A stretch of 64,000 nt of DNA, taken from Halovulum sp039180525 (GTDB lineage: Bacteria > Pseudomonadota > Alphaproteobacteria > Rhodobacterales > Rhodobacteraceae). Location: NCBI GenBank assembly GCA_039180525.1, contig JBCDDF010000002.1, positions 109,010 to 173,009 of the forward strand. Direction: 5' to 3'. Numbering within the stretch: position 1 is the first letter of the stretch; every line of letters starts with the position of its first letter. The notes beneath the pieces were generated by a model, which had not been told where the DNA came from, made no database searches, and worked only from the letters and a program-made list of their open reading frames with translations. This document shows positions 44,085 to 53,487 of the stretch, one piece after another. A program made the translations under genes and the position numbers.

Positions 44085-45216
44085 CGCCGCGATCGCGCTG
44101 ATCGCGCTGGCCCTGCCCGCCGCGGCGCTGGACACCGCCGCGCGCTCGGCCCTGGTCATCGACCACGACACCGGCGCGGTGCTGTTGGAAAAGAACGCCG
44201 AGACGCCGCTGCCGCCGGCCTCGATGTCCAAGCTGATGACGCTGAACATGGTGTTCGAGGCGCTGCAGGACGGTCGGCTGAGCCTGAGCGACACATTCCG
44301 CGTGTCGACCAAAGCCTGGCAGATGGGCGGCTCAAAGATGTTCCTGCGCGAGGGTCAGGAGGTTTCGATCGAAAACCTGATCCGCGGTGTGATCGTGCAC
44401 TCGGGCAACGATGCCTGCGTGGTGCTGGCCGAAGGGCTGGCAGGGTCAGAGGCCGCCTTTGCCCAGCGCATGACCCGGCGGGCGCGCGAACTGGGGATGA
44501 TGAATTCCACCTTCGCCAATTCCACCGGCTGGCCGCATCCCGACCACCGCATGAGCGCGCAGGATCTGGTATTTCTGGCGACACGGCTGATCCGCGACTT
44601 TCCCGAATACTATCCGTACTTTGCCGAAACGGTCTTCACCTGGGCGGATATCGAACAGGAAAACCGCAACCCGCTGTTGACGCTGGATATCGGCGCCGAC
44701 GGGCTGAAGACCGGGCATACCGAGGAATCGGGTTACAGCCTGGTCGGCTCCGCCATGCTGGACGGGCGCCGCGTCAGCCTGGCGATAACCGGGCTCGACT
44801 CGCGGCGCGAGCGCCTGGTCGAATCGGAACGGCTGTTGAACTGGGCATTTCGGGAATTCGCCGCACGCACGCTTTACCAACCCGGCGAGGTGATCGGCAG
44901 CGCGGATGTCTGGTTGGGCGCCCAAGACCAGGTCGCGCTGGTCGCACCCGAGGGTGTCACCGCCGTCATCCCGTGGGCGGAACGGGGCAACGTGACCGCT
45001 TGGGTCGAGTACACCGGCCCGGTCGCCGCACCCATCGCCGCCGGCCAGCAGATCGCCGATCTGGTGGTGTCGATCCCCGAAATGGGCGAGGCCCGCTTCC
45101 CGCTCGCCGCGCAATCCGACGTCGCGACGGGCGGGTTCCTGGGGCGGGTGCAGGCCTCTGCCGCAATCCTGTTCAACCGCGCGCTCTCGGCCGTGGCGCA
45201 GGCCGGCGACGGCTGA
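44059..45216 (+). CDS. D-alanyl-D-alanine carboxypeptidase (PBP5/6 type)
   Basis: A 385-residue periplasmic low-molecular-mass penicillin-binding protein that trims the terminal D-Ala from peptidoglycan stems. Active-site motifs are S-M-S-K (S-x-x-K), S-G-N-D (S-x-N) and K-T-G-H-T (K-T-G). There is a signal peptide at the N-terminus and a C-terminal PBP5-like domain. The ATG at 44059 has GGGAG at 7-nt spacing and overlaps the SPOR gene. tmk follows after 2 bp, a typical Rhodobacteraceae order. Confidence 0.93.
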   Translation: MRMLSRLRDAAIALIALALPAAALDTAARSALVIDHDTGAVLLEKNAETPLPPASMSKLMTLNMVFEALQDGRLSLSDTFRVSTKAWQMGGSKMFLREGQEVSIENLIRGVIVHSGNDACVVLAEGLAGSEAAFAQRMTRRARELGMMNSTFANSTGWPHPDHRMSAQDLVFLATRLIRDFPEYYPYFAETVFTWADIEQENRNPLLTLDIGADGLKTGHTEESGYSLVGSAMLDGRRVSLAITGLDSRRERLVESERLLNWAFREFAARTLYQPGEVIGSADVWLGAQDQVALVAPEGVTAVIPWAERGNVTAWVEYTGPVAAPIAAGQQIADLVVSIPEMGEARFPLAAQSDVATGGFLGRVQASAAILFNRALSAVAQAGDG

Positions 45217-45218
45217 GC

Positions 45219-45851
45219 ATGGGCGCCGCGCCCGCGCGCTTCATCAGTATCGAGGGCGTCGACGGCTCGGGCAAGTCCACCCAGGCCGCGGCTCTGGCGG
45301 ATCGGCTGCGCGCGCAGGGCCACGCCGTGACCCTAACCCGCGAGCCCGGCGGCTCCCCCGGGGCGGAGGAAATCCGCCGTCTGCTGGTGGAGGGCGACCC
45401 CGGCCGCTGGTCGCCGGAAACCGAAATCCTGCTGTTTACCGCCGCCCGGCGCGACCATATGGAACGGCTGATCCAGCCCGCCCTCGACCGCGCAGAGACG
45501 GTGCTCTGCGACCGCTTCGCCGACAGCACGCGGGTCTATCAGGGCACCGCGCGGGCGGATCTGCGCGCCACGGTCGACACGCTGCACGATCTGATGATCG
45601 GGCGCGATCCCGACCTGACCGTGATCCTCGATCTCGACCCGGGCGCGGCCCTGCGCCGGGGCCTGGCGCGGCAAAGCGGCGAGGATCGGTTCGAGGATAT
45701 GGGCGCCGACTTTCAGCGCCGGCTGGCCCAGGGGTTCCGGGCCCTGGCGGCTGCGCAGGACCGCTGTGTCCTGGTCGATGCCAGCGGCGCGCCCGACGCG
45801 GTGGCTGCCCGCGTCTGGCGGGCCGTGGCGCCGCGGCTGTCAGCCGTCTGA
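45219..45851 (+). CDS. tmk: Thymidylate kinase
   Basis: A 210-residue cytosolic kinase that phosphorylates dTMP to dTDP. The P-loop is E-G-V-D-G-S-G-K-S-T near residue 12, the D-R motif is V-L-C-D-R-F-A-D-S-T, T-R-E-P-G-G binds the substrate, and the lid contains R-Q-S-G-E-D-R-F-E. Length is normal. The ATG at 45219 lies 2 bp after the carboxypeptidase stop, and holB follows, as in many bacteria. Confidence 0.96.
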   Translation: MGAAPARFISIEGVDGSGKSTQAAALADRLRAQGHAVTLTREPGGSPGAEEIRRLLVEGDPGRWSPETEILLFTAARRDHMERLIQPALDRAETVLCDRFADSTRVYQGTARADLRATVDTLHDLMIGRDPDLTVILDLDPGAALRRGLARQSGEDRFEDMGADFQRRLAQGFRALAAAQDRCVLVDASGAPDAVAARVWRAVAPRLSAV

Positions 45852-45893
45852 GCCGGTCGCCAAGTGCCGCGCAGCCGTGTTAAGCCAGCCGCG

Positions 45894-46985
45894 ATGAGCG
45901 ACGATCCCGTGCCCGAGCCCGACCGTATCGACGGCGCCCCGCATCCGCGGGAAACCCTGCGTCTGTTCGGTCAGGACAAGGCCGAGGCGGCGTTCCTGAC
46001 CACTCTGGGCACCGGACGATTGCACCATGCCTGGCTGCTCAGCGGCCCGCGCGGCATCGGCAAGGCGACGCTCGCCTGGCGGATCGCCCGCCATCTGGCG
46101 CGCGACGACCCGGGGCCGACGCTGGACATGGACCCCGACCACCCCGTCTGGCGCCGCAGCCAGGCCCTGGCAGAGCCGCGCATCCGGCTTTGCCGCCGCG
46201 CCTGGGATGATAAAGCCAAGCGGCTGAAAACCCAGTTGGGCGTGGAGGAAATCCGCGGCCTCAAGGGCGCTTTCGCGCTGACCGCGGCCGAGGGCGGCTG
46301 GCGCGCCGCCATTATCGACGCGGTAGACGAACTGAACACCGCCGCCGCCAACGCGCTGCTCAAGCTGCTGGAAGAGCCGCCCGCGCGCACCATCCTGCTG
46401 CTGGTCTGCCACCAGCCCGGCCGCGTGCTGCCCACGATCCTGTCGCGCACCCGGCGCCTGCCCCTGGCCACCCTTGCCCCCGAGGACCTGGCCCGCGCGC
46501 TGCTGCAAGCCGGGCAGCCGGCCGAAGAGGCCGATCTGCTGCACCGCCTGACGCGCGGCTCCGCCGGCGACGCGATCCGCTTTCTGCAGGGCGACGGGCC
46601 GGAGATCGCACGCGCCATCGCCGATCTGCTGGATGCCGCCCCGCAGATGGACCGCGCCGCCATTGCCGCCCTGGCCGCGCGGGCGGCGGGGCGCGACAAT
46701 GCCCATATCTACGAGATCATCACCAGGCTGACCGGTCTGGCGCTGGCCGATCTGGCGCGCGCCGGCGCCGGCCACGCCCCGGATGCGAGCCAAGCCGACG
46801 CCGACCGCGCCGCGCGGCTCTGCCCTGGCCCCGCCGCGGCGCGGGGCTGGGCGGCGACGCAACAGGCGCTGACCGAACGCATCGGCCATGCCCGCGCGGT
46901 CAATCTTGACCCCGAACAGGTGATCCTGGATATGTTCCTTTCCATCGAGACCACCGCCGCCCAGTGGCGCCACGCCGGCGGCTGA
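45894..46985 (+). CDS. holB: DNA polymerase III subunit delta'
   Basis: A 363-residue clamp-loader subunit. The P-loop-like S-G-P-R-G-I-G-K-A-T and the AAA+ body with E-L-N-T-A-A-A-N-A-L-L-K-L-L-E-E-P-P mark it as delta'. The downstream S-R-T-R-R-L region is the sensor 1 segment typical of HolB. The ATG at 45894 was chosen over 45864 because it gives M-S-D-D-P-V-P-E-P, close to alphaproteobacterial homologues. It lies between tmk and tatD, a widely conserved order. Confidence 0.93.
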   Translation: MSDDPVPEPDRIDGAPHPRETLRLFGQDKAEAAFLTTLGTGRLHHAWLLSGPRGIGKATLAWRIARHLARDDPGPTLDMDPDHPVWRRSQALAEPRIRLCRRAWDDKAKRLKTQLGVEEIRGLKGAFALTAAEGGWRAAIIDAVDELNTAAANALLKLLEEPPARTILLLVCHQPGRVLPTILSRTRRLPLATLAPEDLARALLQAGQPAEEADLLHRLTRGSAGDAIRFLQGDGPEIARAIADLLDAAPQMDRAAIAALAARAAGRDNAHIYEIITRLTGLALADLARAGAGHAPDASQADADRAARLCPGPAAARGWAATQQALTERIGHARAVNLDPEQVILDMFLSIETTAAQWRHAGG

Positions 46986-47010
46986 CCGAAGCGGACCGAC
47001 AGGAGCCCGC

Positions 47011-47811
47011 GTGACCGCCTCCCCCCTGCCCGATCTGGTCGACAGCCATTGCCATCTGGATTTCCCCGACTTCCAAGAAGATGTCGCCGGTGTCGTCGCC
47101 CGCGCCGCGTCTGCCGGCGTGAACCGCATGGTCACCATCGCGACCTCTCTGCCTGCCGAGCCGACCGTGCGCGCCATAGCCGAGGCGCACGCGCCCGTCT
47201 TCTATGCCGCCGGCACCCACCCGATGCATGTCGCAGAACACCCCCTGGCCATGGTCGAGGCGCTGACCGCGCTGGCCGCGCATCCCAAATGCGTCGGCAT
47301 CGGCGAGACCGGGCTCGACTATCACTACACCGCCGATACCGCGGCGCGGCAGAAACAAAGCCTGGCGGTCCATATCGAGGCGGCGCGCCAAACCGGTTTG
47401 CCGCTGATCATCCATGCCCGCGACGCGGATGCGGACATAGCCGATATCCTGACCGCCGAATACAGCGCCGGGGCCTATACCTGCGTGATGCATTGCTTTT
47501 CCTCCGGCCCGGATCTGGCGCGCACGGCGTTGGATCTGGGGTTCTATCTGTCGATGTCGGGCATCGTGACGTTCAAGAAATCCCAAGACTTGCGCGACAT
47601 CTTCGCCGCAGCACCGCTCGACCGGATCCTGGTGGAAACCGACAGCCCCTACCTGGCGCCGACGCCGCATCGCGGCAAACGCAACGAGCCCGCCTATACC
47701 GCGCATACCGCCGCCATGGGCGCGCAGATCTTCGGGCTGGACAGCCACGCCTTCGCCGCCGCCACCACCGCGAATTTCGACCGGCTGTTCGCCAAGGCCG
47801 CCCGTGGCTGA
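47011..47811 (+). CDS. tatD: TatD family metal-dependent hydrolase
   Basis: A 266-residue TIM-barrel nuclease of the TatD/YcfH group. Metal ligands are visible in D-S-H-C-H-L-D-F near residue 10, G-I-G-E-T-G-L-D-Y-H-Y, H-A-R-D-A-D, M-H-C-F-S and V-E-T-D-S-P-Y. The start is a GTG at 47011 with AGGAG at 5-nt spacing. Its end overlaps the next gene by 8 bp. The function is probably DNA repair or 3'-exonuclease activity, as in the family. Confidence 0.94.
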   Translation: MTASPLPDLVDSHCHLDFPDFQEDVAGVVARAASAGVNRMVTIATSLPAEPTVRAIAEAHAPVFYAAGTHPMHVAEHPLAMVEALTALAAHPKCVGIGETGLDYHYTADTAARQKQSLAVHIEAARQTGLPLIIHARDADADIADILTAEYSAGAYTCVMHCFSSGPDLARTALDLGFYLSMSGIVTFKKSQDLRDIFAAAPLDRILVETDSPYLAPTPHRGKRNEPAYTAHTAAMGAQIFGLDSHAFAAATTANFDRLFAKAARG

Positions 47812-48601
47812 GTTGACCGCGACCATCCTGGGCTGCGGCTCGTCCGGCGGGGTGCCGCGGCTGGGCGGGCTGTGGGGGGCCTGCGATCCGGCCAACCCCA
47901 AGAACCACCGCCGCCGCTGTTCGCTGCTTCTGGAACGGCGCGAGGGCGCTGCGGTGACGCGGGTGCTGATCGACACCGCGCCCGATCTGCGTGCGCAACT
48001 GCTGGAGGCGGAGGTCGGCTGGCTCGACGGGGTCGTCTATACCCATGCCCATGCCGATCATGTCCACGGGATCGACGACCTGCGCATGGTCGCCTTCAAC
48101 CGCCGGTCGCGGCTGCCGGTCTGGGCCGACGCCGCGACCGCCCGTGCGCTGACCCAGCGTTTCGACTATGCCTTTGTGCAGCCCGAGGGCAGCGCCTACC
48201 CGCCGATCCTGGATCTCAACGTCTTCGACGCACCCTTTGCGGTGCCCGGCCCGGGTGGAGAGATCGCCTTTCAGCCGTTCGCCGTCGATCATGGCCGAAC
48301 CCAGGCGCTGGGCTTCCGGGTCGGACCGATGGCCTATCTGCCCGATGTCTCGGCCATGAACGATGCCGCGTGGCGGGCGGTCGCCGGGCTCGATTGCTGG
48401 ATCCTCGATGCACTGCGCTACGAGCCGCACCCGACCCATGTGCATCTTGAACGGGCGCTGGAATGGATCGCCCGCGCCGCGCCGCGCCGGGCGGTCTTGA
48501 CGAACATGCATATAGACATGGACTACGCCACCGTCGCGGCAGAGACGCCCGCGAACGTCACCCCCGCCCATGACGGCCTGCGCCTGACCTTTCCGGCATG
48601 A
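47804..48601 (+). CDS. MBL-fold metallohydrolase (PhnP/RNase Z-like)
   Basis: A 265-residue metallo-beta-lactamase-fold protein. The metal motif H-A-H-A-D-H lies in V-Y-T-H-A-H-A-D-H-V-H-G, with later ligands His in V-D-H-G and His in N-M-H-I-D. The N-terminal G-C-G-S-S-G-G-V-P-R resembles PhnP-like phosphodiesterases. The GTG at 47804 overlaps tatD, and the stop overlaps the next ATG (ATGA). The association with tatD is conserved in related bacteria, so an RNA or cyclic phosphodiester substrate is plausible. Confidence 0.88.
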   Translation: MAELTATILGCGSSGGVPRLGGLWGACDPANPKNHRRRCSLLLERREGAAVTRVLIDTAPDLRAQLLEAEVGWLDGVVYTHAHADHVHGIDDLRMVAFNRRSRLPVWADAATARALTQRFDYAFVQPEGSAYPPILDLNVFDAPFAVPGPGGEIAFQPFAVDHGRTQALGFRVGPMAYLPDVSAMNDAAWRAVAGLDCWILDALRYEPHPTHVHLERALEWIARAAPRRAVLTNMHIDMDYATVAAETPANVTPAHDGLRLTFPA

Positions 48602-49536
48602 TCGGGCTCTTGCAGGTGGTGATCCCGGTGTTTCTGGTGGCCGGGGCGGGCTATGTCGCGGTGCGGTTGCGCTATTTCTCCGACAGCGTGATCGACGGGT
48701 TGAACGTCTATACGCAACGCTTTGCGATTCCTGTTCTTTTGTTCCGTGCGGCGATGGATCTGGATCTGCGTGCGGTGTTCGATCCGGGCCTTCTTCTGTC
48801 GTTTTACACCGGCGCCGCGATCAGCTTTGCCCTGGGGATCGTGGGCGCGCGTCTGCTATTCCGCCGCCGGCCCGGAGAGGCCGTCGCGATTGGCTTTGGC
48901 GCGCTGTTTTCGAACTCGGTGATCCTGGGCATCCCCATTGTCGAACGTGCCTTCGGGCAGGATGCGCTGACCGCGACCTTCGCCATCGTCTCCATCCATG
49001 CGCCATTTTGTTACCTGCTGGGGATCACGGTGATGGAGATCAGTCGCGCCGACGGTCGTGGACCGGCGGCGACGGCGCGCGCCGTTGTGCGGGCCATGCT
49101 GCACAACGCGCTGATGATCGGCCTGGCGCTGGGGTTCGCGGTGAACCTCTCGGGCCTGGTGCTGCCCGAGCCGGCGCGGGCTGGCGTCGATCTGGTCGCC
49201 GGCGCGGCCTCGCCGGTGGCGCTGTTCGGGCTGGGCGGGGTGCTGACCCGCTACCGGGTTGCGGCGACGCTGGGCCCGGTGGCGATGGTGGCCGGGCTGA
49301 GCCTGATCGTGCATCCCGGCATCGCCTATGGCCTGGCCGTCTATGTCTTTGATCTGTCACCCGTTTTCACCCAGGCCGCGGTGTTGACCGCGGCCATGGC
49401 GCCGGGCGTCAACACCTATGTCTTCGCCACGCTCTACAGTCGCGCGGAGGATGTGGCGGCCAGTGCCGTGCTGGTCGCGACGGCGCTGTCGGTACTGACG
49501 ATCTCGGTCTGGCTGTCGATCCTGGCGGCGGTCTGA
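48598..49536 (+). CDS. AEC family transporter (auxin efflux carrier/malonate permease-like)
   Basis: A 312-residue integral membrane protein with about ten hydrophobic segments and the two-fold AEC architecture. Typical features are the N-terminal L-Q-V-V-I-P-V-F-L-V-A-G-A-G-Y and the mid-protein N-S-V-I-L-G-I-P-I. The later A-P-G-V-N-T-Y-V-F-A motif is also family-like. AEC proteins export or import organic acids. The ATG overlaps the MBL gene stop (ATGA), so it is the distal gene of the tmk-holB-tatD run. Confidence 0.88.
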   Translation: MIGLLQVVIPVFLVAGAGYVAVRLRYFSDSVIDGLNVYTQRFAIPVLLFRAAMDLDLRAVFDPGLLLSFYTGAAISFALGIVGARLLFRRRPGEAVAIGFGALFSNSVILGIPIVERAFGQDALTATFAIVSIHAPFCYLLGITVMEISRADGRGPAATARAVVRAMLHNALMIGLALGFAVNLSGLVLPEPARAGVDLVAGAASPVALFGLGGVLTRYRVAATLGPVAMVAGLSLIVHPGIAYGLAVYVFDLSPVFTQAAVLTAAMAPGVNTYVFATLYSRAEDVAASAVLVATALSVLTISVWLSILAAV

Positions 49537-49590
49537 CCGCGGCGGACTTGATCCGGGGCGCGTGGCACAAAACGCAATCTTTTCAAAATG

Positions 49591-50208
<618 letters not shown>

Positions 50209-50245
50209 TTATTTTGTATTTCCACCAATGGTTTGCGCTCTCTTT

Positions 50246-50950
50246 CTAAGATCTGAACAGCCGCGTCGCAAGCCGCTCATGCCGCAGCGCATCCAGATCG
50301 GCGGCGAGGCTTGCCACCCCCAGATCCTCGATCGGCGTGGCTTCCACGCGCGCGGCGGCCCGGCGCACCAGGCAGTGCAGATCGGCCAGCATGACCTGGG
50401 CCTGGGCCTGGCCCAAAGGCACTAGCCGCTGGGCGGCCGAGGTCAGGTTGGCTGCCACCGAATAAAGGAACCGAAGCACGGTCGCGTCCCGCGCCAGACC
50501 CAGCGCCCGCGCTGCGGCGCCGATGGCGACGGGATAGGGGCGCGGAGTCGCCTCCGTGCCATGCACCGCCGCGGTGGTGGCGGCGAAGGCGCGGCCCTGG
50601 TCGCGGGTCTCGGCGGCGCGGGCGGGGGATGGGCTGAGCGCCAGTGCGAGATCCGACAGCGCCTGCAGCGCCACGGCATCCGCGGCGTCATGGGCGCGGG
50701 CCAGAAGCACCGCGTCGGCCTGTGCGGCGCCGGTGGTCAGCGCGTCGGCGATCCAGGCGCGGGTGGTTTCCAGATCGTTGACGTGGCCCTCGGCGGTGGC
50801 GGTCTCCAGGCCCTGGGAATAGGCGAAGGCGCCGACCGGATAGGCCGGCGAGAACCATGACATCAGCGTCAGATCGGCGTCTGGCATGCGTATGGCATGC
50901 GTATGGCAAGCGTCTGGCCGCGGACCCGTGTCACCTTTGGCCTCAGCCAT
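50246..50950 (-). CDS. ureF: Urease accessory protein UreF
   Basis: A helical accessory protein of about 234 residues that modulates UreG within the urease maturation complex. The family hallmark S-P-A-Y-P-V-G-A-F-A-Y-S-Q-G-L-E follows M-S-W-F. I chose the ATG at 50950, which overlaps the ureE stop. A later Met just before D-A-D-L-T-L would be closer to the usual family start. The first 20 or so codons run across an 11-bp tandem repeat (50883-50915), which makes this N-terminus suspect. Confidence 0.88.
   Translation of the reverse strand: MAEAKGDTGPRPDACHTHAIRMPDADLTLMSWFSPAYPVGAFAYSQGLETATAEGHVNDLETTRAWIADALTTGAAQADAVLLARAHDAADAVALQALSDLALALSPSPARAAETRDQGRAFAATTAAVHGTEATPRPYPVAIGAAARALGLARDATVLRFLYSVAANLTSAAQRLVPLGQAQAQVMLADLHCLVRRAAARVEATPIEDLGVASLAADLDALRHERLATRLFRS
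50883..50915. repeat. 11-bp tandem repeat in the 5' part of ureF
   Basis: GGCATGCGTAT occurs twice in tandem (50883-50893, 50894-50904) and is followed by a diverged third copy GGCAAGCGTCT. The unit is not a multiple of three, so a change in copy number would change which upstream start codon is in frame with ureF. Confidence 0.85.
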
Positions 50951-51398
50951 GGGAATGGCCCTGGGTCCGGCCCGGCCCATAGGCGCCGCCTTCGGGTTGG
51001 AATGGCGCCGTGACGGGTGTGACGCTGCAGCCGAGCCCGGTGAGCATATCGGCGATCACCGGATCGGCGCGCAGGCGCAGCCGGTCGGGAAGCAGCTCGC
51101 AGGGCAGGTGCCGATTTCCGATATGCCAGGCGGCGCGGATCAGGTCGCGGGGCGTGGGCGCGCGCACCTCGATCAGCGGCTCGGCCGCGGCGTGCACGGC
51201 GATGACGCGGCCATCCTCCAGCGCCAGGCCCTGGCCGTCGCGCAACTCGGTCGCCCGAGCCAGATCGAGCAGGAAGCGCAGCCCGCCCCGCCCGGTCAGC
51301 GCGATGCGCCGGCGGAACCGGTCGTCATAGCCGAGCGTGACATGGTCGGCGGGCGATGGGGCGTCGGGCAGAACGGCGGTGGCGCGCGGCAGGGTCAT
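50943..51398 (-). CDS. ureE: Urease accessory protein UreE
   Basis: A 151-residue nickel chaperone. The N-terminal peptide-binding-like domain and the C-terminal domain with W-H-I-G-N-R-H and L-P-D-R-L-R-L are clear. The His-rich tail is very short (G-H-S-H-G), so metal storage is limited. The ATG at 51398 gives the normal start; upstream in-frame codons are non-family. It leads the ureE-F-G run, with 240 bp of unassigned sequence upstream where structural genes might be expected but are not found. Confidence 0.9.
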   Translation of the reverse strand: MTLPRATAVLPDAPSPADHVTLGYDDRFRRRIALTGRGGLRFLLDLARATELRDGQGLALEDGRVIAVHAAAEPLIEVRAPTPRDLIRAAWHIGNRHLPCELLPDRLRLRADPVIADMLTGLGCSVTPVTAPFQPEGGAYGPGRTQGHSHG

Positions 51399-51453
51399 GG
51401 GCCGCAGTCTAGCGGGCCAAGGCGGCGCGTCTAGCGGTGTGAGCCCCGTCTCG

Positions 51454-51476
51454 GAAATCCTACTGTGGAGGATTTC
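51454..51476. repeat. 8-bp inverted repeat upstream of ureE
   Basis: GAAATCCT (51454-51461) and AGGATTTC (51469-51476) form a perfect 8-bp stem with a 7-nt loop. It has no T-tract on either side, so it is not a standard terminator. It lies in the gene-free block 51405-51640 between ureE and a racemase-like gene and may be an operator or a rearrangement scar. Confidence 0.6.
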
Positions 51477-51646
51477 AGGGGCAAACGGGCGGAGCCCCAC
51501 AGCAGCCTGGAGACCTTCGAGGCTCGACCTGTAATCGCGCACCCGAAGCGTTTGCTTCCCGATCTCAGCGGTTCAGCACCGAACGGGCAGAGCCCCGGCG
51601 CATAGAGGCTCCGCCGCATCTCTTTTGCGGTGGCGGTGGCGGGCGA

Positions 51647-52234
51647 TCAAGCGCCGAGCAGGCGGGTCAGACGGGACAGCGCCGCGCGCGGGGTGCGGAT
51701 GATGCGCGGGTCGTCGGGGGCGCAATCGGCCATGGTCGCCTGCACCAGGACCAGGCGTTCGGCCGTACTTTCCGCCACCGCGCGCCGCACCAGACAGTCG
51801 TGCCTTTCGCTGTCGCCGGCATGCAGTGCCGCCCAGGCATCGGGGATGGCGGTGAAGGTGAGTTGATCCGCCGGGATCCGGCCCTGGAACAGCCGCCGGA
51901 TGGCCGGCGCGGCGAGGTCATGGGTGTAGAGCACATCCACGCTGCGGTCCCCGGCCTCTTCCGCCGCCGCCTCTGCCAGAAGCGCGGTCGCGGAGAAGGC
52001 GGGCGGGGCGACGGCATCGGCCAGGGTCGAGCCGGTCGCCAGGACCGCATCGACCCCGTTCGCCATGCGCGCTAGTTGCACATTGGTCTCTGCCGCCAGC
52101 GCGGTGCCGGCGCCGGTGCGCGCCCGGTAGAGCAGGTCGCTGCGCAGGTGATGGGCCAGTGCCACGCCGCAGGGCACGGCGGCTTCGTAGACCGCGATGC
52201 TGCGCGATGTCGTGTGCAAGCAGGCGATGCGCAT
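51647..52234 (-). CDS. Asp/Glu/hydantoin racemase-like protein lacking the usual cysteines
   Basis: A 195-residue protein with the pseudo-symmetric Asp/Glu racemase fold pattern: an N-terminal M-R-I-A-C-L-H-T-T-S, a mid-segment V-L-A-T-G-S-T-L-A-D-A and a later L-V-L-V-Q-A-T-M-A-D. The family normally has a catalytic Cys at each of the two latter loops; here Ser/Thr and Thr/Met occupy them. Racemase activity is therefore unlikely and a decarboxylase- or isomerase-like role is possible. The length is a little short. It stands alone upstream of ureE. Confidence 0.55.
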   Translation of the reverse strand: MRIACLHTTSRSIAVYEAAVPCGVALAHHLRSDLLYRARTGAGTALAAETNVQLARMANGVDAVLATGSTLADAVAPPAFSATALLAEAAAEEAGDRSVDVLYTHDLAAPAIRRLFQGRIPADQLTFTAIPDAWAALHAGDSERHDCLVRRAVAESTAERLVLVQATMADCAPDDPRIIRTPRAALSRLTRLLGA

Positions 52235-52368
52235 GGGCTCTCCGGACCCGGGGAAAGATTTAACGCTTACGTTTCGGTAAGCCAGGGATATGGCGAATTC
52301 ATGGCGGATAATTTAGCGGCAATCGGCGCCGCCGCTCAATGGCGGACGCCCGCCGAGGTTGCATGACG

Positions 52369-53481
52369 TCACGGCAGGTTCGCGAACGCCTCTGCCAGGG
52401 CATCGATCCTGGCATCGTGGAAGGCGGCGACATCCGCCACCGGTTGCTGGCCGTCGATACGCGGGCGGAGCGGATCGGCGATCCCGGTGGCTTGGCCGCT
52501 CAGTTGCTCGATCACCGCGAGACCGCAGAACGGCACGTGAACCTCGGAATAGCCGCCCTCATGCGCCAAGGCGAGCCGGCCGCCGCACAGTTCGGCCGCG
52601 GCCCCCATGAGTGCGGCGGTCATGGCGCGGAAGGTCTGAGACCCCGCCAGCATGCGTGACAGCGGATCGACACCCGAGGCATCGAAGCCGCAGGCCACCA
52701 CGATGATGTCGGGGCGGAACCCGGCGAGCGCGGGCAGGACGATCCGGTCCATCGCCCGCAGGTAGGCCGCGTGGCCGGCGCCGGGGGGGAGCGGTATGTT
52801 GATATTCCGGCCCAGACCCGCGCCCGAGCCGCGATCGGCCGCCGCGCCGGTGTCGAGCGGGTAGTTGTTTTCCTGGTGCAGCGAAATCGTCAGCACATCG
52901 GCGCGGTCGTAAAAGATCGCCTCTGTCCCGTTGCCATGGTGCACGTCCCAGTCGACCACCGCGAAACGGCTGGCCAGGCCGGCGGCGCGGGCGCTCTCGA
53001 TGGCGACGGCGATGTTGTTGAGCAGGCAGAAGCCGTTGGGCCAATCGGGCAGGCAGTGATGGCCGGGCGGACGCGACAGGGCATAGGCGGTGTCGACCGC
53101 GCCGGACAGCACGTCCGCGACCGCGCGGGTGACGAGCCCGGCCGACAGCGCCGCGATGTCGTAGCCGCCGGGGCCGAACGGCGTGCGCAGACCCAACTCT
53201 CCGCCACCGGCATCGGACTTGGCCTGAAACGCATCGAGATAGGCGGCGGGGTGCACCCGTTCCAGCGCGGCGCGGTCGGCCGCGGGCGCCGTGCCGGTGA
53301 CCAGGTGATCGATCAGGCCGGAGACCTGCAGCAGATTGACCAGGCGGCGTTTGGTTTCCGGGCTCTCGGGCAGGCCGCCGGCAACCGGGGGCTGCACCGC
53401 GCCGCCAACGGGCACGGTCAGTGCGTAGTGGCCGCCGCCATGCCAGAAGCAACGTTCGTCGTGATAAAATCCAGTTTTCAT
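52369..53481 (-). CDS. Histone deacetylase-like amidohydrolase (class II / acetylpolyamine type)
   Basis: A 370-residue zinc amidohydrolase of the arginase-deacetylase superfamily. The active-site region R-P-P-G-H-H-C, the zinc ligands Asp and His in D-W-D-V-H-H-G-N-G, and Asp in G-F-D-A-S-G-V-D-P are all present. It should deacetylate a small acetylated amine such as an acetylpolyamine. Known bacterial members include HDAH and AphA. It starts 6 bp after the ParA-like gene and ends the rimO-cob-parA series. Confidence 0.9.
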   Translation of the reverse strand: MKTGFYHDERCFWHGGGHYALTVPVGGAVQPPVAGGLPESPETKRRLVNLLQVSGLIDHLVTGTAPAADRAALERVHPAAYLDAFQAKSDAGGGELGLRTPFGPGGYDIAALSAGLVTRAVADVLSGAVDTAYALSRPPGHHCLPDWPNGFCLLNNIAVAIESARAAGLASRFAVVDWDVHHGNGTEAIFYDRADVLTISLHQENNYPLDTGAAADRGSGAGLGRNINIPLPPGAGHAAYLRAMDRIVLPALAGFRPDIIVVACGFDASGVDPLSRMLAGSQTFRAMTAALMGAAAELCGGRLALAHEGGYSEVHVPFCGLAVIEQLSGQATGIADPLRPRIDGQQPVADVAAFHDARIDALAEAFANLP

Positions 53482-53487
53482 AGTGGG

